Source: Trifolium pratense
Taxonomy: Eukaryota > Streptophyta > Magnoliopsida > Fabales > Fabaceae
Length of the DNA stretch: 64,000 nt
Assembly: GCF_020283565.1 (NCBI RefSeq)
Contig: NC_060060.1
Span: forward strand, 71,781,257 to 71,845,256
Reading direction: 5' to 3'
Part shown: piece by piece, positions 56,304-64,000 of the stretch
Layout of the letters: every line of letters starts with the position of its first letter
Numbering within the stretch: the first letter of the stretch is position 1
Notes under the pieces: model-generated
The model's database searches: none
Told to the model about the DNA's origin: nothing
What the model saw: the letters and a program-made list of their open reading frames with translations, nothing else
Translations under genes and position numbers: made by a program

Positions 56304-59020
56304 CTACTTAAGAACAACTGCTGCATTCCTCAGAGATAGGTATCTTTGCACATTATCATTAGGAAGTGCTCTGATCATCTTGAAAACATCAGTATTCGCG
56401 TACCGGAGATTAGTCTTAGGATCATAGTAAGGTGCCTGCACGGTAAATGATTAGTTAATTCTCTAGTACAAATGCTTATTATCCCATGGTATAATTATAT
56501 CACCCTTACCATTTTCTTAGTTAGTTAAATAATTAATTAAGCCAATATGGTTCACACCAAGCAATATAATATCCATAAACAAGTTTTAGTCGTTGGTTGA
56601 TTTAGCATGAAGCCAATTTAATTGAAAAGGTAAACTTAAGTCAAGCCTGCATAACAACATCCTTAAAAGGACAGCATCACACACACATCTAAAAAACCAG
56701 TGTGAAGTTCAACAATTACAAAGAAATCAAGTTCAACCAGTGTAACTAAATAAGATATCATTCAAGTTGTTCGCATAATCCTAAATCAATCTAGTATTTG
56801 TTGTACAATTCATCCGCAGCACTCTTTGGAGTAAGGAAAACAAGAATTATAAAGAGAAGATAAACAATGCAGAATACAAATACTTGACACTATCCACCCA
56901 TTTCCAACTATAACGGTTCTTAATTTCAGACATTCATCAACTAAGATAATAGACCCAAATTCCTACCAAACTTATACTTTTAAATTAGGAAAAGTTGAAA
57001 GCATTTCAGTTCCAATTATCGACAGGATATATACAATGTATCATGTCTTAAATTACCCTACACTTTCACAATTCTAAGAATACCCAAATCAAGCAGTGCA
57101 AGAAAGATAAACATCAGATTATAGTAAAACAAACATAACAAACTACCACCTACTCAAACAATTTAACAATGTCAGTAGTAATATGTCAGTGGAAAAAAGT
57201 CAGTAACAGATAGTAATCTTCACCCGACTAAAGGAAAACCCTGCTCAGCAGTGAATTAATTATATATCTTCATCCGACTAAAGGAAAACCCTGGTCAGCA
57301 GTGATTTAATTATATAATGGCTACTATAGTGAGATGCAACTGCAGAAGATAAAAGTGCCTGGAACATTTAAGTAAATGTCATGGACATTTAAGCACATTA
57401 TCTGTTGATTATGCTGGTAAAAAGCAATTACTGTTGAACACTGAAGGAATGTAAAATTGAGTACTCTACTGGGCCTTCTAAGATGAAAATCAATAGTTCT
57501 TTGTTATGAAGCACGGATACTCCTTGTATTAGGCGTGTCCCGGTATCGGACACGACAATGACACTTATAATTACATAGAATTATGACATTTATTCAAATA
57601 ATTATTGATGTCAACGTGTCAGTCTCTGTGTCGTGTTTGTGTCCGTGCTTCATAGGTTCTTTGAGAAGACATAGCAACAAGCAAAATCACACAGTCGAAT
57701 ATTTCTTTTATCATCACAAGTAATTAGAAGATATCTTTTATCATCACAAGTAATTAGAATATATCTTTTATCATCACAAGTAATTATTAGAAGATAAAAT
57801 CAAACAAAAATTTGAATGTTAGCACAAAAGCAATATGTATGTGATTCTTTAAGTTTCAATTTCAAATGCTATCAACAGATTCAATAAGATGTTAAAGTAT
57901 TACTAGTGACAAGAAAAAGATAGAGATTTTTGAAAACTTCATCAACAAATGAAAAAACTTCCTCTTGAAGGGAAGTAGTACTAAACAAGAGAAATAAAGA
58001 TCACTAAATACCTCGTAGCCTGTAATATCGCAAATTCTCTTGCAGGGATGCATAGAAGGAGGTGACTCAATATTCACATCTACAACACAATCCAACAAAA
58101 AAGAAAAAACAATTAAAATTCTTTTACATGGAAGGCACACATAACAACAAAAATTGGCATATATAAGTCTCCTACATTGATGTTAAACAATTAAAATTCT
58201 TTCAATTGACACATTGTTGAGAAGCACCATAGAACCCAACATATAGAAAAATAAACAAACTTTACTTTTAATGAGAAAAAGTTGATTACAATTGGTGTAA
58301 GATGCACTTTATATAGTGATTCTAACTAAACTAATGTTCTATTTGGCAATGCCAAATTTTGATCATATAGCTTATGACTTATAACTTATAAGCTCATAAG
58401 ACAAAAGAGACTCGTTTGATAACTTCTTTTTTTCACGAGCTTATAGCTTATTTTGATAAGCTAACTCAATTAGCTTATAGCTTATCATTTTTCTCTCAAT
58501 TTTACCCCTATCATCTTACATAAAAAAAATTAAATATTAATTAAACATATATTTCTTTTATCTCATTTCATATCTATATAAGCTAGCTCAACCGCTAATT
58601 TTGCCAAACACTACAAATTCAATCAACTAGTTTATTCGCCATAAGCTAGCTTATAATTTATTCGCTATAAGTTCATCTTATAAGCTAGCTATCTGCTATT
58701 TTTTGCCAAACAGATCCTAACAAACTTTAACTGATTTGTAACTGATAATAACCAACTTGTAACAACATATAACAAACTCCAATAATATCTAACAAATCTC
58801 AACACAAATTCCAAAAATTATTATAACATAAATTATTTTACTCACAATTTGGTTCATCAGGAGGGTAATTCTGGTAATTCTCAGCTTGAATAATCTGCTT
58901 AAGATGTTTCCAGTGTCTACCACGTGATTGACCTTTAGGGTATTTATCATACATTTGAATTCTCTTAAAACTAAGATAGTTAGGTAACACTAACTCTGCT
59001 TCAATTACCTCTGTCTCCAT
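56304..59020 (-). CDS. INO80C: INO80 chromatin-remodelling complex subunit C (IES6-like)
   Basis: Three minus-strand exons, 59020-58846, 58079-58012 and 56435-56304, give 124 residues. The sequence [20 protein letters not shown] followed by [20 protein letters not shown] and [20 protein letters not shown] is the YL1 C-terminal domain shared by Ies6/INO80C, and the length fits the plant protein. In yeast and animals Ies6 pairs with Arp5 and couples the ATPase to nucleosome movement; the same nuclear role is inferred here. Intron 2 is 1.58 kb and holds a Mutator-type MITE (57504-57654), a threefold 31-bp repeat (57695-57790) and a twofold 50-bp repeat (57217-57316). Confidence 0.93.
57504..57654. 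mobile_element. Mutator-type MITE in INO80C intron 2
   Basis: The ends TTATGAAGCACGGA and TCCGTGCTTCATA are inverted repeats, pairing further through the GTGTC / GACAC motifs. The 9-bp flanks are AGTTCTTTG (57495-57503) and GGTTCTTTG (57655-57663), one mismatch. Confidence 0.8.
58320..58725. mobile_element. Probable hAT-type MITE in INO80C intron 1
   Basis: The left part TTCTATTTGGCAATGCCAAA (near 58337) and the right part TTTTTTGCCAAACAGATCC (near 58700) are roughly inverted, with many AGCTTATAAGT motifs between them. This is the common plant 'TTTGGCAA...TTGCCAAA' type. Ends are approximate. Confidence 0.45.
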
Positions 59021-59049
59021 TTTCTTAAACCTTCAACAAAAACCAATTA

Positions 59050-60185
59050 AATAATTAATAATAACAACAACAATAAAACCGTACCATTGATTGAAAGCAA
59101 AAACAGCGTTTGTGCAATGTCACCTTTTCTGATCGGCGTTCGCAGGTTCTGATGCTTCTCGCTTCAAAGTTCCGTCGAAAATTTTACATTTCGCTAGTTT
59201 TATAAATTTAACTGTTAATTCGGGCTTTCTATTCGGGTTGGGTTTTATGACCCGTATTATTTTATTATATTTTACTTTACTACCTACACCTTCCAGATTT
59301 TTACCCACACTTCCCTTAGTTTATTTTAAAAACAAGTTCCTGAAAAATTAAAAAAGAAAAAGTAACTAAATCTCTGAATTTGTTAGTATTTTTAATTAGA
59401 TTTTTAGACTAAAAGTTTCACAAATAAAGGTTTGTTTGCGAGTTTGCAGAAGGCGTTTTGAAAAAAATAAAATAAAAGCTCGTTTGGAATAGCTTATTTT
59501 TTGAGTTTATGCAAAACAACTTATGCAAATAAATAAATTTTTTACGTATTATTATAAATTGTGTAAAAAAAAACTGTATTATTATAAATTTGTCAAGGTA
59601 GTTTATGAAAAAATAACTTATAAAAATACAATTTTCGTTAGTTGAAACTTATAAATTAACATAAAAACTTATCTTTTTAGATAAGCTGTTTTGCATAAGC
59701 TGAAAAATAAGTTATTCCAAACTGGCTCTAGGTAGAAGGAATAGAGATTTTTGAGTATTCATTTTTCTTCACAATTCATTTTATAGGATTTTGGAGGATA
59801 TATTATATCAATTCTTCAAATTCTATCTATTGTTATAACATTCTAAAAATTAAAAATATATTAATCATAAGTACTTATTTATCATTTTCTATAAAACACT
59901 CTAAAAAAAATGTGAAAAACTTCTCTATTTTTCTCTCTACTTTCTCTCATCCAAACTCACAAACAAAGACTTTAATCAGAGTGGCAAAAAAGTTATTCAA
60001 AGAAAACCAATTATGATAACATTATTTAATTGTTATTTTTTTTCTTCTCTTACACAATCATTGTAAGAGAAAATTCCCATACACGAAAATTTAATCAGTG
60101 GCTATATGATACAATTTGGAATAATAAGCCACAAATCAATTATAAATTTAAATTAGCTACTAAATCACTTCAATTTCTAGCTAAA
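59050..60185. other. Intergenic between INO80C and subtilase, with one probable MITE
   Basis: Contains the upstream region of INO80C. At about 59476-59738 lies an inverted repeat: CTCGTTTGGAATAGCTTATT pairs with AATAAGTTATTCCAAACTGG, and ATGCAAAACAACTTATGCA is repeated inverted as TGTTTTGCATAAGCTG. It is probably a hAT-type MITE. No coding gene. Confidence 0.5.
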
Positions 60186-63100
60186 CTAGATAGCTTTCAC
60201 AACTATTGGACTCTTAACATAATGTTTCCCATCAGACCAAACTAACTTTCCAAACACATAACTCTTTGTTGCTTTTCCTTTCTTCACCTTCAATTTTACC
60301 TCAAATCTCTTCTCTTCACCAACATGTTTGAACTCCAATACATTTGGCTTCACAGAAACAGTTATTCCATTTGGATTCTGAACATGAACAATGTATGTCG
60401 CTGGAGCACCAACGTTTTTTAATGTCCTTGTAACCGTCACCGACCGATTGAGATTTGGAACAGTAATTGAAGGATAGTTTAGGTTGATGATATTAAATTT
60501 TTTATGACATTGGTGAGGGGCTTTTAAAAACACTGACATTTGTGTTTCATTATACCCTAAAGCACATAAGAAGTTGACGTAATCGTTCGTTGGTGTGTCG
60601 TAAACAAGACCAGGATCCATTGCTTTGTTTGGTTGAACATGTCCGGATCCGTAGCTAAATGGTGTTGTATGGATGAAAGTAGCATTCAGAATTGTCTCCG
60701 CTTCGTTGTCTAATGTTGTAGCTGAAAGTAATAGAGAACAATTATGACCATGTTGAGATGAATAATATATGGTCGCGAGACAAGAACTTTTATAGCGTTG
60801 AATCGTACGAAATTTTGTAACTTTGATATGCTTAATAAAATTTTAATTTGACAATTACATTGGTTAAATTCGCAATATACGGAAAGTTCATGGTTGTGAG
60901 TATGCAAAGTTGATATTGTTACTTACATCTGCATATAAATTCATGAGATTTAGATGTTACATGCTAAAGTTGACATTTCTTGGGATGCAAGAAAGGATTT
61001 GAAGTATTAGAAACATGAAGAATTTCTTACCTGTGGTCATGATAGCTGATTTAATAGCAGCAGGACTCCAAGAAGGATACAAGGCTTTCAAAAGGCCCAC
61101 AATGCCCGAAATGTGAGGGCATGACATCGATGTGCCGGATATTGAGTTATACTGAATGCGGCGTTTGTCGAACTCTTGGTCAGTTGGCCCTTCAGCTTCA
61201 GTGTAGGCTGCTATAATTGACACTCCTGGTGCAGTAATATCAGGCTGAAAATTAAAACAAAATTTGTTACTTGTTAAATGTCTAAAACATAACAATAGAT
61301 TACAAGAACAAAGCATTGTTTTTGTGAGTAATGATTAACACCTTTAGAATCTCAGGTACAATAGTGTTTGGTCCTTTGGATGAAAATGCTGCCATGAAAG
61401 GTGCTGGTTTAGTATGCAATTTTGTTGTTGGATATGTAATATAAGCCACTGGAGACCTAAAAATTAAGTCCAAACAATCAAGTTTAAGTTCAAGAAGTGC
61501 TATGCTGCTTTTGCCTTAATTAAAGACTAAACCAAATTTCGATTGGAAGGGGGCTGGAACTACTTGATGCCAAAACTGACCCCCAAACCAGATTAGGCGG
61601 TCCAATAGACCGGATACTGGTGGTAAAAACCAGACTAAACCAAATTAGAAAGCTAGATATCTTACTTGGTTGAGTTGACGTATTTGAAGACATCTACACC
61701 ATCAGAGAAATTGATGTGAGAAGCAGGAAGAACATGAGGATCAGCTAAAATTTCATTTCCAGTAGTGATATCATTGGCAAGAACCATTCCTACAGCACCA
61801 GCTAGAAGAGCTTGTTCTCCTTTGTCTACTCTAGCATTTATTCCTCTCAGGCATAATACTATTTTACCCTTCACCTTGTTAGGGTCTAGTGTTCCATTCT
61901 GGCAAAGCACACTGCATTCATTTTTGAATTAGATCATATTACATTGCCTTCATATAAATTATATTCACTACTATCATAGTACTATGTTTATGTCAATTGA
62001 TTCATCAATGATATTCAGTTGCTTGATACTTACGCGTCTTGAATTGTTGCACTTGCCAATTTAGCATCTGTTGCTTTAATAATTGGGTAGGATTTGTGTT
62101 TTAATCTTGTAGCTGATAAGCTTTCTCCCTTCAATTGAAGCAAACAACATTATTGTTAGTCAGTATATTCTTGTAATTGCAATAAACAAAAATTCAGAAA
62201 ATTTTAATTTCATCTTACTGCTAGAAAATTGCATTAACTTGTGTATTGTTTAATTTCATGATAAGGCACTATTATGTAATCAAAGGGATTCAACCTAGCC
62301 TTATATTTTTTTTTATCTTGTGTTGTATGTGGTAAAAAACCTTGTATTGCAAGTAAGATGAATTTACATTATTGTTGTCACAAGTTATTGGCTAAAAGGG
62401 TAGATCACTGTTCCTTTCACTTTCAATTTTAGTGCTTATAATGGTAATTTAATGTATAAACAATGAAAAACAAAGGGTGCTCATTATTCCCTCTATCCTT
62501 AATTATAAGCAAAAGTCAATTTTTCAGATTCATTGAATAACTAATGTATCTGGTCTATTGTAGACCACATACATCAGTTATTGAATGAATCTGAAAAGTA
62601 GACTTTTGCTTATAGTTAAGGATAGATGGAGTATGTAATGTGACTCCCTAAGTCATGCACAAAGAATCTTACGCATTTATGCAGTCAACTCATCATAGGT
62701 CAGTTGTAGGGTCAAAATCGGATGATCCAGATTTTAATGTAGGTTTTAACTTTTTTTAAAATATCTAAAATACCGAGTTTTTTCAAATCCAACAACTATG
62801 GATGTGATGACTGCTTGAATGTGTGGAATTGCTAACCGCACGCAATCCACATCCAAGATTATTGTCAAATAGGAAAATTGTCACCAAAATTGGACATAAT
62901 AGTATTACATTGTCTAGAAGAGAGACAAACCTTGAACCTTAAATTGTTACCAAGAACAACATAACTAGGAAACTCTCTATCCATTGTGCTAGCACCAACT
63001 GTAATATACCAAGGAGCTAGATTTTCTGCAGTAGCTTCATTTGGTCCACTATTTCCAGCAGAACAAACAACAACAATACCTTTCTTAGCAGCATGAAAAG

Positions 63101-63468
63101 ATCCAATAGCAACACTATCATTGAAAAGGTTAGAAGCAGAACCACCAAGTGACAAAGACAAGACATCAACACCATCATGGATAGCCATATCAAAAGCTGC
63201 AAGTATGTCTGCATCAAAACACTCGTCGCCATTAACCGGAGGCCAACAAACTTTGTATGATGCAACTCTTGCTCTTGGTGAACCACCCTTTGCTGTTCCA
63301 TTTCCTTGACCAAAGACATTTACACCTTGTACCATGTTTCCACCTGCTGTTGAAAGAGTGTGTGATCCATGGCCTTCATTGTCGCGAGGTGTCTCAAAGG
63401 TTGAGTTTAGTGGGGTGGTTACTCTTGATGCATAGCCTTTGTTAAAATATCTTGCTCCAATTAGTTTC
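60186..63468 (-). CDS. Subtilisin-like serine protease (SBT), 3' part, six exons
   Basis: Secreted plant subtilase, cut off at the right window edge. Minus-strand exons: 63468-62931, 62128-62034, 61911-61666, 61456-61342, 61244-61031 and 60721-60186, all joining in frame. The first visible exon starts inside the peptidase domain ([12 protein letters not shown]) and has the catalytic His (DNEGHGSHT) and the oxyanion-hole Asn region ([11 protein letters not shown]). Exons 2-4 carry the PA insert ([12 protein letters not shown]). Exon 5 has the catalytic Ser ([12 protein letters not shown]). Exon 6 encodes the fibronectin-III-like tail ([19 protein letters not shown]). The signal peptide, propeptide and catalytic Asp must lie beyond 64000. 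KVCWPP and [20 protein letters not shown] suggest the SBT5 (AIR3-like) group. Substrate unknown. No breaks are visible in the part seen. Confidence 0.93.
62487..62631. mobile_element. Stowaway-type MITE in a subtilase intron
   Basis: The left end TTCCCTCTATCCTTAATTAT and right end ATAGTTAAGGATAGATGGAG are inverted repeats, and the element folds over almost its whole 145 bp. TA flanks it (62485-62486, 62632-62633). It lies in the intron 62129-62930. Confidence 0.85.
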
Positions 63469-64000
63469 CTGTTTTGTCCATACACATAGTAGAGATACGA
63501 GTTTAGATGAATTAGATTTCAGAAGTTCGTTAAGACAAGAAAAACTTCTAAGACTTACAAATCTCTTACAAAGATAATTTAACGAATTTCTTATATTAGT
63601 AGGTAGGATTTGAATTTATGAATCTATTAAGTAAATGTTAAATTCTTAGCATCTGTTTTGTTTGGCGTTTGGAGGCTCAAACGCACGTCCAACTTTAGTT
63701 TTGTTGTGAATTCTTAGAACATTTAAAACGGAGCTTCTGCGCAGACGCGAAAAACTGCTATGATTTTGGGTGGATGCAAGTCTAATTGATGCAAAACCAA
63801 ACATGTACTTAGCGAATAGACCATTTTTCATTGACAATATTTTTTTTATTTTATAATTAATATTTTTTGGAACACTTTTTACTTTTAGCATTTGTGTTTC
63901 TATTATGGCAATATAATTGACAAGGATTTGGATCTTTCTTTGGTTACAACAAGGATTTGGATCTTTCTTTAAGGCATGATTATGTCATAAAAAGAAAAAC
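63469..64000 (-). other. Subtilase intron to the window edge
   Basis: The acceptor ACAAAACAG lies directly before the exon starting at 63468. No exon with subtilase features is visible further right, so this is intron sequence at least to 64000. Confidence 0.55.

Overview
This is a plant nuclear window, most likely from a papilionoid legume of the Medicago/Trifolium/Pisum group. The evidence is AT-rich intergenic DNA, plant-style introns, plant-only gene families (vacuolar CAX, plastid ADP-glucose pyrophosphorylase, LRR receptor-like protein, subtilase), a SIRE-type Ty1/copia element and many legume-type MITEs. The species is an inference; no marker fixes it.

Host genes from left to right: a secreted LRR protein (+, 2834-4081); an LRR receptor-like protein (-, 7748-5187); a transmembrane nine/EMP70 endomembrane protein (+, 17960-19939, with a 1.65 kb 5'UTR intron); the plastid ADP-glucose pyrophosphorylase small subunit (+, nine coding exons, 23417-26539); a PHD-finger plus telobox-Myb protein (-, five coding exons, 31279-28393); a vacuolar cation/proton exchanger (+, twelve coding exons, 52271-55560); an INO80 complex subunit C/IES6 protein (-, three exons, 59020-56304); and the 3' part of a subtilisin-like protease (-, from the right edge to 60186). 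They are unrelated housekeeping, metabolic, transport and cell-surface genes, not a cluster. AGPase/PHD-Myb and CAX/INO80C are convergent pairs.

The rest is mobile DNA. The left edge holds the 3' end of a copia element. Around 10.8-12.0 kb is a Harbinger/Pong-like relic carrying only a broken Myb-like ORF, followed by a copia solo LTR with a perfect 5-bp target duplication. A 2.5 kb inverted-repeat structure with arms of about 670 bp lies directly upstream of the PHD-Myb gene.

The most striking region is 34.7-51.2 kb, a nest of transposons. A TIR element with a perfect 8-bp target duplication holds a decayed Helitron with a PIF1-like helicase and a recognisable 3' terminus. The helicase is split by an 829-bp Mutator-type MITE, which is itself hit by a 237-bp foldback MITE. 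The Helitron also holds a SINE-like insertion and a 12.2 kb, nearly intact SIRE-type retrotransposon. The foldback MITE has a second copy 7 bp upstream of the TATA box of the endomembrane-protein gene. The two copies share a dumbbell design in which the nested palindromes have different sequences but keep their pairing; I know of no described family that matches.
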